Assembly (NCBI RefSeq): GCF_001653955.1
Contig: NZ_CP013022.1
Location: 682,001-746,000, forward strand
From: Francisella persica ATCC VR-331
Lineage (GTDB): Bacteria; Pseudomonadota; Gammaproteobacteria; Francisellales; Francisellaceae
Direction of reading: 5' to 3'
DNA length: 64,000 nucleotides
Shown: positions 21,336 to 30,843 of the stretch, piece after piece
How the letters are laid out: every line of letters starts with the position of its first letter
Position numbering within the stretch: the stretch's first letter is position 1
Position numbers and translations under genes: made by a program
Notes under the pieces: model-generated
Seen by the model: only the letters and a program-made list of their open reading frames with translations
The model's database searches: none
Told to the model about the DNA's origin: nothing

Positions 21336-22176
21336 GATTGTCTTTCCCTATTACCAATAAAGTAACTTGTAAGTATTAATGCACCACCAATTATTGTCGA
21401 TAGATAAATTTTCTAATCATTAATTAATTTTCCAAAGATTGTTGCAAAAACAGGCTCAAAAGAGAAAATGATAGCAACTTGTGACATCCTTAAATGCTTT
21501 TGATATAATGGTCGAGATTGAGAGAATGTGATCGCAATTACTAGTATGTAATTAAAATGTAAGTATATAAAAAGATGATATATCAGTAATTAGTGGTATA
21601 GGTATACTAAAGGCTACCTGTAGTATTATTTAGTAAACGTAAATCTTTTAAAGCTTCACTACGATGATCTTTTATAGTTTCATAGCTTAGATACACAACT
21701 GATACAGCATACATCAAGGCACATAGCACTGATTAAAAGTAGCCAATAGTAAAGTTGTAAAAACTCGCACCAGATAGGGCATAGATCCCTAATAATGAGA
21801 CGCAAGATGCTATTGCCATATACTAAGGCGATCAACCTTGAAAAGACTACCAAATAAAAGGAATTATAACTATATTCAAAGCAGTTTTTAAAGCTAACAC
21901 ACTTGAAGAAACTGTATATAGTCACTGAGTTTGTAAATAAAAAACTCATACCTTCAAATGAGCTAAATATGACACCAACTTTTAGCAAATAGATTTTGCT
22001 ATTAATTTAGCTTTCAAGACTAAAGGCAAGAATAATAGGTACGATAAACTAAGCCTAATAGCCACAAAAAGCTCAGGCGGAATATACGCAAGTGAGATTT
22101 TGATTAAGGGAAATGTTGCTCCCCAAAATATGGTAACTATAAAAAGATTTAGAATAGCTTTTCTTTGAATATTCAT
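21332..22176 (-). pseudogene. Decayed EamA/DMT-family transporter
   Basis: The ATG at 22176 begins NIQRKAILNLFIVTIFWGATFPLIKISLAYIPPELFVAIRLSLSYLLFLPL, a textbook EamA first repeat, and stops after 64 codons. Further pieces follow in other frames (FEGMSFLFTN, LWKIN-like text) and the last codons read GNRERQS before a stop at 21332. Length and order fit a ten-helix drug/metabolite transporter of about 290 residues. Several stops and a frameshift near 21990 make it non-functional. Confidence 0.78.
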
Positions 22177-22321
22177 AAAATATTAGATAAGTTTGTATCT
22201 ATTTGCTCTTTAAATTAAGCTAGAAATTTTAGATGAAGATTAGTTTTGTGGTTTGGCTTAAATTTGTATCTAATTACATCATTGGAAGTATTTTTTGATG
22301 TTAGTAGATTGTTGATGTTTG

Positions 22322-22351
22322 TTTACATTAAATTATTAAAATTGGTATAAT
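22322..22351 (+). promoter_or_regulatory. Probable promoter of the aromatic amino acid transporter
   Basis: TTTACA at 22322-22327 and a perfect TATAAT at 22346-22351 are separated by 18 bases, about 37 bases before the transporter start codon. Confidence 0.5.
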
Positions 22352-22388
22352 TTATTGTTTTTTGAAAAAAGTGCTCAAAGGTTAAACA

Positions 22389-23585
22389 ATGAAACAAGTC
22401 TCAAAAGTTAAGCAAATTGGTGCTATAGCTATTATAGCCGGAACAGCTATTGGCGCAGGCATGCTTGGGATTCCTTTTGCGGTAGCTGCAGTTGGGTTTA
22501 ATTATGCAGCGGCAGCTTTATTTCTTGTTTGGATAATTATGTATGCAACAGCTTTATTAATTGTTGAGGCAAATGTTTCCCAGCCTTTAGGTACAGATAT
22601 GGACTCGATCGCGCACAGTATATTAGGTAAACCTGGTAAAGTATTAAATCTATTATTTTATCTACTATTATTATATTCTTTACTTACAGCTTATATTTTT
22701 ATGGGCGGGCAGCTTTTTCAAACTTATATACTTGGTTGGTTAAACCTAGAAAATGCTAGCTTAGCAAAGATGCTATTTTGTTTAATTTTTGGTTTTTTTT
22801 TATATAAAGGTATCAAAGTAGTATTTAGTGTTAATGAACTATTCTTAAGTCTAAAAATACTAGCTTTTGTTTTATTTATTGCTTTTGTTGCTCCACAAAT
22901 TCGTGCACCTATACTAGAAAATAAAGCTCTAGGGGTAGAGTATGTTTGGTTTGCTATTCCAATACTTGTTACATCATTTGGTTTTCATATTGTTATCCCA
23001 GCAATTAGAAACTACTTTGGGAATGATGTAGTTTTCAAAAAAACAGTGGCTATTGGAGCATTAGCGCCATTACTTGTTTATTTAGTATGGGTTGTAGCTA
23101 CACTTGGAACAGTAAGTCTATATGGGGATAATGGTTTTATAGCGTTGAGTAATGAAGGCAAGACTCTAGCAGAAGCTTATCAAGGTTTAGATCAAAATGG
23201 TCCATTAGTTTTTATAAGACTTTTTGAGAACTTTGCGATTATTACATCTTTTTTAGGTGTTGCTTTAGCCTTATTCTCTTTTAATAGGGATCTTTATAGC
23301 TTGGATATCAGGAAAAAATTGCTAACTTTAGTGATAACGCTATTACCACCACTTATTTTTGCTATATATTTTGTAAATAGTTTTATAGCTGCTTTAGGCT
23401 ATGCTAGTATCTTTGTTTCAGTATTACTGATCGTGCAGCCTGCAATGATGGTTTGGGCTATAAGAACTAAGCAAGGTAAAAATGATATCCTTAGTAAGCT
23501 ATATTTATCTTTGATATTATTTAGTGGTCTAGGTATTATTGTATTGCAATTATTAGTAGCCTTTGGTAGATTACCTCATATATAA
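22389..23585 (+). CDS. HAAAP-family aromatic amino acid transporter
   Basis: Proton-coupled importer of the hydroxy and aromatic amino acid permease family, the group of TyrP, Mtr and TnaB; the likely substrate is tyrosine or tryptophan. The 398 residues carry about eleven membrane helices. The family start is clear, GAIAIIAGTAIGAGMLGIPFAVAAVGF, and the middle holds LVTSFGFHIVIPAIRNYF. It is related to the gene at 29088-30305 but clearly different in sequence, so the two may differ in substrate. A close promoter with TATAAT precedes it. Choosing between tyrP and mtr from sequence alone is not safe, so no symbol is given. Confidence 0.9.
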   Translation: MKQVSKVKQIGAIAIIAGTAIGAGMLGIPFAVAAVGFNYAAAALFLVWIIMYATALLIVEANVSQPLGTDMDSIAHSILGKPGKVLNLLFYLLLLYSLLTAYIFMGGQLFQTYILGWLNLENASLAKMLFCLIFGFFLYKGIKVVFSVNELFLSLKILAFVLFIAFVAPQIRAPILENKALGVEYVWFAIPILVTSFGFHIVIPAIRNYFGNDVVFKKTVAIGALAPLLVYLVWVVATLGTVSLYGDNGFIALSNEGKTLAEAYQGLDQNGPLVFIRLFENFAIITSFLGVALALFSFNRDLYSLDIRKKLLTLVITLLPPLIFAIYFVNSFIAALGYASIFVSVLLIVQPAMMVWAIRTKQGKNDILSKLYLSLILFSGLGIIVLQLLVAFGRLPHI

Positions 23586-23618
23586 TTTTGTTAACTTTCA
23601 AATCTTTGATTATTTTCT

Positions 23619-23975
23619 ATGAAGAAACCTAATTTTGATATTAATAAGAAATCTTTTGCTAATGATGATTTAGTAGGCGATGAGTATAGTAAGAGCCCTA
23701 GTGTTGAGGAGTTTAGTATAGATAAGCTTAAGCAATTCCCTAGTGATATGATTGAGCTTTTTAAATTGGTTCAAACAGTTAGATATGATAGGACACGTCT
23801 GCAAGAAGAATACAATAACTACCGTTTAAAACTTAATAATGACAGAATGGATCTTGAGTTTGAAGTTATCAAACTAAAAAAACAATATAATGCAAAGATA
23901 TGTGCTTTGCAGGAAGAATATAATTCGGTAAAATCTAATAATAATATTGAGTTAGCTAAAATTAGAGAAAGCTAA
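23619..23975 (+). CDS. Small coiled-coil protein of unknown function
   Basis: A 118-residue acidic and basic protein without membrane segments. Residues 1-45 look disordered. From about residue 60 there is a likely coiled coil (DRTRLQEEYNNYRLKLNNDRMDLEFEVIKLKKQY). It starts 33 bases after the transporter stop and ends 6 bases before the RNase P RNA, so the rnpB promoter must lie within it. No recognised domain. Intact reading frame in a genome that loses useless genes suggests it is used. Confidence 0.6.
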   Translation: MKKPNFDINKKSFANDDLVGDEYSKSPSVEEFSIDKLKQFPSDMIELFKLVQTVRYDRTRLQEEYNNYRLKLNNDRMDLEFEVIKLKKQYNAKICALQEEYNSVKSNNNIELAKIRES

Positions 23976-23981
23976 TAAATG

Positions 23982-24321
23982 CAAAGTCAGTCGGACAGTC
24001 GCGCTTGTAATTGAGTGAGGAAAGTCCGGGCTTTACAGAGCAAGATGCCAGATAACGTCTGGGAGGCGTGAGCCTACGGAAAGTGCAACAGAAAATATAC
24101 CGCCTTATTTTTAGTAAGGTAAGGGTGAAAAGGTGCGGTAAGAGCGTACCGCATTGGTGGTAACACTCAATGGCATTGTAAACCCCATCTAAAGCAAGAC
24201 CAAATAGTGTCACTGTGATGTTGCTCGCATCGTGTCAGGGTAGGTCGCTTGAGCTTACTGGTGACAGTAAGCCTAGATAAATGACTGTCTATTACAGAAC
24301 CCGGCTTATAGACTGACTTTG
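23982..24321 (+). ncRNA. rnpB: RNase P RNA (type A)
   Basis: Catalytic RNA that trims 5' leaders from tRNA precursors, working with RnpA. The ends pair as stem P1 (AAAGTCAGTC at the 5' end, GACTGACTTT at the 3' end). Conserved core sequences are present: GAGGAAAGTCCGGGCT near 24017, AGGGTGAAAAGGTGCGGTAAGAGCGTACCGC near 24120-24152 and ACAGAACCCGGCTTATAGAC near 24294. About 340 nucleotides, normal size. A short T-rich run follows P1 and may end transcription. Confidence 0.96.
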
Positions 24322-24347
24322 TATTTTTTACAAAAAAGTGGGTAATT

Positions 24348-26282
24348 ATGCAAGTTATTGACTCTAAACTTCTAGGTAGTGATGGTCAAATAAAAGATAA
24401 TCTTTTGATATCTGAGCTTAAAAGTTTTTATACTAGTGATAAGTTTGAGATTATAGCTGCAGCTTTAGAGCTTCTTAAGAGTAAAAGTGCTGAATCTGTG
24501 CGCCATCCTACAGGTATTAGCTCATTTTTATATGCTATTGAGATGGCGTATGTACTTTTCAAAATTAGAGCAGATGAAGAATCTGTTTCTGCAGGTATTC
24601 TTTATGAGCTGTATAATTTTGGCGATATATCTGATGAAAATATCGAGCAGGCAACTAATCAAACAGTACTTAAGATTTTACAAGGTACGCGTAAAATGTC
24701 AGCTATTAGGATGTATCGTTCAGATAACATCTCCTTAGAGCAAATTGATACATTTAGGAAAATGCTGCTGACAATCATTGAGGATGTTAGAATTGTTCTG
24801 GTAAAAATTGTCGACAAACTATGTACAATTCGTCATCTAAAATCTTTAAGTAGTAATGCCCAACTAGTTATTGCTAGAGAAACATTAGATATCTATGCGC
24901 CACTAGCAAATAGACTTGGCCTAGGTGCTATCAAATGGGAGCTCGAAGATAGAGCATTTTTCTTTTTAGAACAAGATGAATACAAACGAATAGCTAAAAG
25001 CCTAGGTGCTACGCGAAAACAGCGTGAAGATTTCTTACTTCAAGTAATACAAGATTTAAAAACAACACTTAAGAAATATAATTTACATGCAGGTATTCAA
25101 GGTAGAGTTAAACATATATATAGTATCTACAAGAAATTTAAGAATAAAGGTTATCAAGAACTTGATGATTTATATGATATTACTGCTGTTAGAGTTATAA
25201 CAAATAATTTAGATGAATGCTATAAAGTACTTGCTGAGGTTAATAACTTATACTTACCAATACCAGAAGAGTTTAGTGACTATATCGCCCATCCTAAACC
25301 AAATGGCTACAAATCAATACACACAGTTGTTAAAGTTGGTGAGCAGAATATTGAGGTTCAAATTAGAACACAGCAAATGCATGAGGAATCTGAGTTAGGT
25401 TTTGCGGCACATTGGCGCTATAAAGAAGGTGTTAAATTTGATGCTTCTTATGAAGCTAGGGTTGCTTGGTTAAGATCTCTTCTTGAGTGGGAGAGAGAGA
25501 TTAATGAAGATGATAGTGAAATAACTAAAGAGCTTAATAAGAGGCTTTATGTATTTACGCCAGTAAATGAACTAATAGATTTATCTGAAGGTTCAACAGT
25601 TCTAGATTTTGCTTACTCAGTACATACGATGGTCGGTCATCGTACTAAAGGTGCTAAACTAAATGGTAAGATAGTACCGTTAACAACTAAGCTAAAAACT
25701 GGTGATAAAGTCGAAATTCTAACAGGTAAAGAGCCTAATCCAAGTAAAGATTGGGCGTCAGAAAATTTAGGCTATTTATATTCTGCGCGTAATAGATCAA
25801 GAGTAACTAAATGGTTTAATGAGCAGAACAAAGAAGATAATATAGTTTTAGGAAAAGATCGGCTTCTAAAAGAGCTAAGAGGCTATGATCTTAAAGAGGT
25901 TGACTTCGTTGAAGTTGCTGCTAAGTTTAATATGAAAACTAGTGATAGTCTTTTTGCAGCAATTGAGGGTGGTAGCTTAAAGGCTAATAGTGTTGTTAAC
26001 TATATTATTGACACGTATTCAGCAGAAGAAAAACTAATCAAGAAAAGAAATAAACCAATAACGGTAAAAGCAAAAACTCCAAAAGTCTTAGTTTCAGGCT
26101 TTGATGGTATGAAATATGAGATGGCTAAGTGTTGTCATCCTGTTTATCCGGATCAAATTCAAGGATATATGAGTGTTTCAAAAGGTGTGGTTATACATAC
26201 TACAAGCTGTCCTAATTTAAATCATCTCAAAGATAAAAGTCCAGAGAAATTTATAGAAGTTAATTGGGATAGTGAAGACTAG
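24348..26282 (+). CDS. relA: GTP pyrophosphokinase RelA (short form)
   Basis: Ribosome-associated (p)ppGpp synthetase of the stringent response. The 644 residues contain a degenerate hydrolase-like domain, the synthetase domain (DDLYDITAVRVI, HPKPNGYKSIHTVV, VQIRTQQMHEESELGFAAHWRYKEG), a TGS domain near 400-465 (RLYVFTPVNELIDLSEGSTVLDFAYSVHT) and a zinc-finger-like domain near 585-640 with two adjacent cysteines (MAKCCHPVYPDQ). The HD hydrolase motif is replaced (LYELYNFGD), and the following AIRMYR and FRKMLLTIIEDVR segments resemble RelA rather than SpoT. It stops before the usual C-terminal ACT/RRM domain: E. coli RelA has 744 residues. That short end seems natural, since the reading frame is clean. 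Confidence 0.85.
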   Translation: MQVIDSKLLGSDGQIKDNLLISELKSFYTSDKFEIIAAALELLKSKSAESVRHPTGISSFLYAIEMAYVLFKIRADEESVSAGILYELYNFGDISDENIEQATNQTVLKILQGTRKMSAIRMYRSDNISLEQIDTFRKMLLTIIEDVRIVLVKIVDKLCTIRHLKSLSSNAQLVIARETLDIYAPLANRLGLGAIKWELEDRAFFFLEQDEYKRIAKSLGATRKQREDFLLQVIQDLKTTLKKYNLHAGIQGRVKHIYSIYKKFKNKGYQELDDLYDITAVRVITNNLDECYKVLAEVNNLYLPIPEEFSDYIAHPKPNGYKSIHTVVKVGEQNIEVQIRTQQMHEESELGFAAHWRYKEGVKFDASYEARVAWLRSLLEWEREINEDDSEITKELNKRLYVFTPVNELIDLSEGSTVLDFAYSVHTMVGHRTKGAKLNGKIVPLTTKLKTGDKVEILTGKEPNPSKDWASENLGYLYSARNRSRVTKWFNEQNKEDNIVLGKDRLLKELRGYDLKEVDFVEVAAKFNMKTSDSLFAAIEGGSLKANSVVNYIIDTYSAEEKLIKKRNKPITVKAKTPKVLVSGFDGMKYEMAKCCHPVYPDQIQGYMSVSKGVVIHTTSCPNLNHLKDKSPEKFIEVNWDSED

Positions 26283-26400
26283 CTAGTAATTGTTAGAAAT
26301 TAGTTAATTGAATGTGAATGGGTAAGTTATAAAATTGGCTCCAAGGTTCGAAAGACCGTATCAAAAATTCAATTATTCAGATTTAGATAAATAGTGTTTG

Positions 26401-27036
26401 TTAATTGCCACGATAGTTGCCAGTATTTTTAGCTTGCTGTAACCAGCCATTTTTGATATAAAAAGTTACTTGGTTAGTTGATTTTATTTCATTACCTTGA
26501 GTAGTGCGCCCAGAGATACTAAGTTTATTCTCACCAGGAGCAGGTCTAGCTATTTTCCACTGTCCATCCTCATAGGTTGCTGGAATAGCTGAACCATTTA
26601 TTATAAATGTTGGACTATCATTGCTAGCTATATGAGGATTGGTTGATATAGCAATTTTACCTTCTTTAGTAAAAATGTTAGCATAATTAGCAGGTGAGGT
26701 AATCTCAACGTTGAAATCAGCATTTTGGCCTTCTTCAAGAACTTCTTTGTTTTTCTCTGCTAACTCTGATGTTGCTAGTTTTGCTACGTCAGATTGGTTT
26801 ATTTTAACTGGTTTATCATTAGTAGGATTTTGCTGAGTTTTAGTATCAATAACAGTAGGCTGACCTACTTCAATAATTTTATAATCAACCTCATCACTAG
26901 GTTTTTCTTCTGAAAATACCACATTACCATTCTCATCTCGCCAAGAATAGACTTTTGTATCAGCTGCTTTAGCAAGAGATAAAAAACTCAATATGCAAGC
27001 TATAACGCTAAAGACATTTTTATAAAATTTTGACAT
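26401..27036 (-). CDS. Exported DUF4124-domain protein
   Basis: Probably periplasmic. The 211 residues start with a signal peptide (MSKFYKNVFSVIACILSFLSLAKAA). A DUF4124 motif follows, VYSWRDENGNVVFSEEKP. The C-terminal half (about 105-200) looks like an Ig/fibronectin-type beta domain: ITSPANYANIFTKEGKIAIST, then GENKLSISGRTTQGNE. The function of DUF4124 proteins is unknown. It ends about 120 bases past the convergent relA, with no obvious terminator. Remnants of a second, related gene lie just upstream (27111-27440). Confidence 0.8.
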   Translation of the reverse strand: MSKFYKNVFSVIACILSFLSLAKAADTKVYSWRDENGNVVFSEEKPSDEVDYKIIEVGQPTVIDTKTQQNPTNDKPVKINQSDVAKLATSELAEKNKEVLEEGQNADFNVEITSPANYANIFTKEGKIAISTNPHIASNDSPTFIINGSAIPATYEDGQWKIARPAPGENKLSISGRTTQGNEIKSTNQVTFYIKNGWLQQAKNTGNYRGN

Positions 27037-27110
27037 TATTAAATTCTCAAAGTGCTAATTGTATTAAGTATATATAAAATTAGCTCTAATCAAAAGAGTT
27101 CTTAGATTAA

Positions 27111-27440
27111 ATTTATTTACCTATAGTACTCGCTTTCTACAAAATTCGGAATCATTATAGTTAATAATTTTATTATCTTTTATTCTACCTCGAACTGCAA
27201 TTGTTACTGGACCTGGATTTCGGTTGATTGAAGTAGACTCTAGTATTGTTGCTAATTTATCATTATGCACAAAGCGGCTCTCATGATTAGCTGGTTAGAT
27301 AATTTTAACTTTAAGTACTCTTATGGTTGATTAGTTGCTTGGGTTGTCGTTGCTTGGTAATTTTCGTTATCTAAAATAAAGATTATTGTGTTTTAAAGAA
27401 GCAAGTTGTTGTTTTTTGTTCGACTGGGTTTTCTTTGCTC
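27111..27440 (-). pseudogene. Remnant of a second DUF4124-like exported protein
   Basis: On the - strand the sequence reads DNENYQATTTQATNQP, then in a second frame LKVKII, a stop, and PANHESRFVHNDKLATILESTSINRNPGPVTIAVRGRIKDNKI. This parallels the ITSPANYANIFTKEGKIAIST part of the intact protein directly downstream. I read it as the C-terminal half of a tandem duplicate or sister gene whose N-terminal half is gone. Two frame changes and at least two stops are present. Confidence 0.5.
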
Positions 27441-27474
27441 AATCTACTAATTTTAAAAGAAGTGTTTAATATTT

Positions 27475-28200
27475 TTATAGACTATAAATATCAAATCTAT
27501 TAGTCTTACCTTTAAGCTGAGAGCTTGGCTTCTTGTTACTGAGAAACTTGGCATTTATAGGTCTTTTGACTACAGCTTTTTTGGTTATTCGTCCTTGTAT
27601 AATGTTATCTAATAAATTGGTGTTAGATATCTCATCATTAAATGCGACTTGATGGAGTATTTGCATGCCTTGTTTGACTTTAGCACTTTTTTTACGAGGT
27701 GGAAACATTGGGTCGACATATACACAATCAAATGATTTATCAGTTGTAAGCATATAATGATTACTATCTATATTGATTAAGGTTATTTTAATGACAATCT
27801 CTTTCAGATAATCTATTTGTTGAGCTCTTTGCAAAGCATCTTTTAGCAGCAGATAGAGATATGGATCTTTTTCTAGAGTTATTAGCGTATGACCTCTAGC
27901 AGCTAATGTAACAGTATCCATACCTAATCCTGCTGTAGTATCAAGTATAGTAAGCTTAGCTTTAGAGCGGCCTTCAACTGCCTGTACAACACTACATTTC
28001 TTAGCTTTAGGGTTTATTCTATTTAAGGTTTCACTATCATTGAAATCTATAAATAATTCATTATTATCATAATGAAGTTTTAGATTATCATTTTCGAGAT
28101 ACAGGTATTTATGTTGCTGGCAAAGCTTATACTCTAGTGTATCTTCTATAAGCTTATCAAGATGATTTTTTACATCTAAGTTAGAAATATTTATCTGCAT
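27475..28200 (-). CDS. rsmJ: 16S rRNA (guanine-1516-N2)-methyltransferase
   Basis: SAM-dependent enzyme that methylates G1516 in helix 45 of 16S rRNA (YhiQ in E. coli). The 241 residues contain the cofactor motif [18 protein letters not shown] and the family signature [23 protein letters not shown]. Its ATG overlaps the xerC stop by one base, and it is the last gene of a - strand run mutS-secB-transporter-xerC-rsmJ. The N-terminus is shorter and less conserved than in E. coli. Confidence 0.9.
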   Translation of the reverse strand: MQINISNLDVKNHLDKLIEDTLEYKLCQQHKYLYLENDNLKLHYDNNELFIDFNDSETLNRINPKAKKCSVVQAVEGRSKAKLTILDTTAGLGMDTVTLAARGHTLITLEKDPYLYLLLKDALQRAQQIDYLKEIVIKITLINIDSNHYMLTTDKSFDCVYVDPMFPPRKKSAKVKQGMQILHQVAFNDEISNTNLLDNIIQGRITKKAVVKRPINAKFLSNKKPSSQLKGKTNRFDIYSL

Positions 28201-29078
28201 TACTTTTTCTTTGCTCGAGGATGTGCTTTATCAAAAACACTTGCTAATTGTTGAAAGTTTAAATGAGTATATATCTGTGTACTAGAAATATCAGCATGAC
28301 CTAATAAATCTTTTACAGCTAGCAGATCTTTAGATGAGTCAAGTACATGACTAGCAAAAGAATGACGTAGCATATGTGGGTGAATATGGCGGCTAGCATA
28401 TTTCTCAGCAAATATTTCAAGGCGCTTTTGGATTGATCTATTTGTTAAATGTTTACCATCACGAGAAATAAATAGATAATAACAGCTTGGTTTAAGGGTA
28501 TCTCTGATTTTGAGCCATCTATTGAGGTTACTTAGGGTTTTAGGACCAAAGTATACAATACGCTGTTTGTTGCCTTTGCCTGTAACACGGATACTTTTTT
28601 GTGAGATACTGATATCTTTTAGCTCAATTGACGACAATTCACTCAGTCTAATGCCACAGCTGTATAACAGATCAAAGCAGGCAATATCACGAGCTTCAAT
28701 ATCATTGTTTGGATTTATATCTAGTAGATATGCCAGTTCATCTGTATTAACTGCTTTAGGTAGTCTTTTACTACTTTTAGGTGCTTTGATACCACTAGCT
28801 GGATTTTGTGATATTATTTTGCTATTTATTAGAAAATTAAAAAAGCTTCTCACCGAACTAATTTTACGCTGAAGTGTCTTAGGAGAGTTACCTTTAGCGT
28901 GTAGCTTCTTTATCCATATCAATATATCATTACTAGTTAAGCTAGTAATATTTTTATCATTAAGAGATTGATTTAGTTTTAATAAATCTCTTTGGTAGTT
29001 ATTGATAGTTTCTTGAGAGTAGTGTTTGAGATAAAATAAATTATCAAGGAAATTACTGATATATTCTAGGTTAGTCAT
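28200..29078 (-). CDS. xerC: Tyrosine recombinase XerC
   Basis: Resolves chromosome dimers at dif together with XerD. The 292 residues have the SAM-like N-terminal DNA-binding domain and the catalytic set: Arg144 (CGIRLSE), Lys168 (TGKGN), His235-x-x-Arg238 (HMLRHS), His261 (LGHADIS) and nucleophile Tyr270 (QIYTHL). The C-terminal [18 protein letters not shown] is the XerC rather than XerD version. It overlaps rsmJ by one base and starts 9 bases after the transporter stop. It is a housekeeping recombinase, not an element integrase. Confidence 0.92.
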   Translation of the reverse strand: MTNLEYISNFLDNLFYLKHYSQETINNYQRDLLKLNQSLNDKNITSLTSNDILIWIKKLHAKGNSPKTLQRKISSVRSFFNFLINSKIISQNPASGIKAPKSSKRLPKAVNTDELAYLLDINPNNDIEARDIACFDLLYSCGIRLSELSSIELKDISISQKSIRVTGKGNKQRIVYFGPKTLSNLNRWLKIRDTLKPSCYYLFISRDGKHLTNRSIQKRLEIFAEKYASRHIHPHMLRHSFASHVLDSSKDLLAVKDLLGHADISSTQIYTHLNFQQLASVFDKAHPRAKKK

Positions 29079-29087
29079 ACTTAGGTT

Positions 29088-30305
29088 TTAAGCAACAACG
29101 CATAATATAACTATTAAACCAGAAACTAGTGAAATTAGCCATAGACTTTTATAAGTTGATATCTTGTAATTGAAATTCTCACCGAGGCTATTTATCTTAA
29201 ATGCCATAAGTGCTGGCATAATAATTAACAAAACAGCAATTAATAAACCAACACAAGTCATTGCATAAATAAAGATGTCTGGATCCATTTGGTTTATTAT
29301 TAGTGGTATAGCAAAGGTTAGTACTGCTGCTATTGAGTAACCTACAATTTTTTTAGTTTTATATAATTTATAAGTATCTAAATTAAAATGAAATAGAGAT
29401 AAGTTTATGCTTAAGAATGATGTCATAATCGCTACATAAGTAAAAATATGTAATACAGCATCTGTCGTTGGAGTTCTTACTTTACTACCTAGCATTTTTA
29501 GGATATCGCCGATATTAGCTTTATCTACTGGGATATTATTGAAAATTGAATCCATAAAGCTTACTTGGCCATGTAGGGGTAATACACCTAAAATAGTTAC
29601 CACCCATACTAAATATAGGATTAATGGGATAATACTACCTATTATAACAATATGCTTCATGTCTTTAGCATTTTTACCAAGATAGTCAGACAATGCCGGT
29701 ACTATAATATGTGAAGTAAAAGATGTTGTAAAAACAGGAATAGCTATTACCAGTGATATTTCAAGGTCAACAGGAGCTACAAAAAGATTAGGAACATCAA
29801 TATATCTGTTAAAAACTACACACAAAATTACTAAAACTAAGATCTTAAGGATTATAAAAAATCTATTAGCATAGTCAACAAACCTAGTCCCTAAGACCAC
29901 AATACTACCAAAGATAATCACAAAGATTAAAGATGATTGTTTTTCATCAAGACTTGGGAATGATGTTGATAATGAAGATGCCGCTGCAGAGATATATGCA
30001 GTACTTATGAAATACATTAATATCAAAAAAGCAATACTTGCAACAACTCCACCTGGTTTACCAAGATATTGCTCTGCTATGGTTTTGAAGCTACTGCCAT
30101 AAGGCATCGAGCATGAGATATCTGATATAACTACCGCGGTGTAGGTCATTATGCTCCAAACTATGAATATGAGCATGGAACCTATTACAAAACCAAGCTT
30201 AGCGGTAATTATTGGTAGAGCTAATATGCCGCCGCCAATCATGGTACCTACAATAATCATTATAGATCCTAAAATTTTAATAAAACTATTTTGTGAATGA
30301 TGCAT
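29088..30305 (-). CDS. HAAAP-family aromatic amino acid transporter (second copy)
   Basis: Second member of the TyrP/Mtr family in the window, 405 residues and about eleven membrane helices. The start GSIMIIVGTMIGGGILALPIITAKLGF is the family signature, and TTSFTSHIIVPALSDYLG corresponds to the middle signature. It differs strongly from the copy at 22389-23585, so this is not a recent duplication. It lies between secB (18 bases upstream) and xerC (9 bases downstream), so expression is tied to the mutS-secB run. Substrate is probably tryptophan or tyrosine. Confidence 0.9.
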   Translation of the reverse strand: MHHSQNSFIKILGSIMIIVGTMIGGGILALPIITAKLGFVIGSMLIFIVWSIMTYTAVVISDISCSMPYGSSFKTIAEQYLGKPGGVVASIAFLILMYFISTAYISAAASSLSTSFPSLDEKQSSLIFVIIFGSIVVLGTRFVDYANRFFIILKILVLVILCVVFNRYIDVPNLFVAPVDLEISLVIAIPVFTTSFTSHIIVPALSDYLGKNAKDMKHIVIIGSIIPLILYLVWVVTILGVLPLHGQVSFMDSIFNNIPVDKANIGDILKMLGSKVRTPTTDAVLHIFTYVAIMTSFLSINLSLFHFNLDTYKLYKTKKIVGYSIAAVLTFAIPLIINQMDPDIFIYAMTCVGLLIAVLLIIMPALMAFKINSLGENFNYKISTYKSLWLISLVSGLIVILCVVA

Positions 30306-30322
30306 AGGTTATTTAATCTTAC

Positions 30323-30772
30323 TTAATGTGTGGATTGTTGTGATTGCTGAGTTTTATTTTGTAGATATATTGCATCAAAGTTGATTGGCGCAAGATTAAG
30401 AGGTAAGAAACCTCCTTTGATTATTGAGGAGTCAATTATTCTTTTGGCATAAGGAAAAAGAGTATTTGTACAATATGTATTAAGTACAGAATAAATTTGT
30501 TCTGCTGTCATGCCTGTAATTGTAAATATTCCAGATTGAGTAACTTCAGCTATATAAGCATTAGTATCGTTGTTCTTTGTAGTTACAGTAATAGTTAAAT
30601 CTAGTTCGAAATTTTCATCATTTATTTTTGTGGTATTTATGTCAATGTTGAAATCAGAATCAGGATTCCACTGTTCTTTAAAACAAGCAGGTGAGTTAAT
30701 AGTTTCAAAAGAAACATCTTTTGTATATACTTTCTGGATTAAGAAAGATGGTCGGATTTCATTATTCTGCAT
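30323..30772 (-). CDS. secB: Protein-export chaperone SecB
   Basis: Tetrameric chaperone that holds exported preproteins unfolded and hands them to SecA. The 149 residues include the conserved AEVTQSGIFTITGM, CTNTLFPYAKRIIDSSIIKGGFLPLNLAPINFDAIY. The N-terminal start PSFLIQKVYTKDVSFE is typical. It sits between mutS and an amino acid transporter on the - strand; in many gammaproteobacteria secB is instead next to gpsA or grxC. Francisella may carry another secB elsewhere; this one looks complete. Confidence 0.92.
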   Translation of the reverse strand: MQNNEIRPSFLIQKVYTKDVSFETINSPACFKEQWNPDSDFNIDINTTKINDENFELDLTITVTTKNNDTNAYIAEVTQSGIFTITGMTAEQIYSVLNTYCTNTLFPYAKRIIDSSIIKGGFLPLNLAPINFDAIYLQNKTQQSQQSTH

Positions 30773-30843
30773 GATTTTCCTAAGATTTTTATAAAGTTTT
30801 ATAGTTTTGGGAAATTATAGCAAATTGAAAAAGGTTTATATAA

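Noticed and set aside
23962-24213. 83-codon open frame on the - strand
   Set aside because: It falls inside the RNase P RNA gene and is a chance reading of it.
28200-29078. Tyrosine recombinase considered as an island or phage integrase
   Set aside because: The C-terminal signature is that of XerC, the gene is in a housekeeping operon, and no attachment repeats or phage genes flank it.
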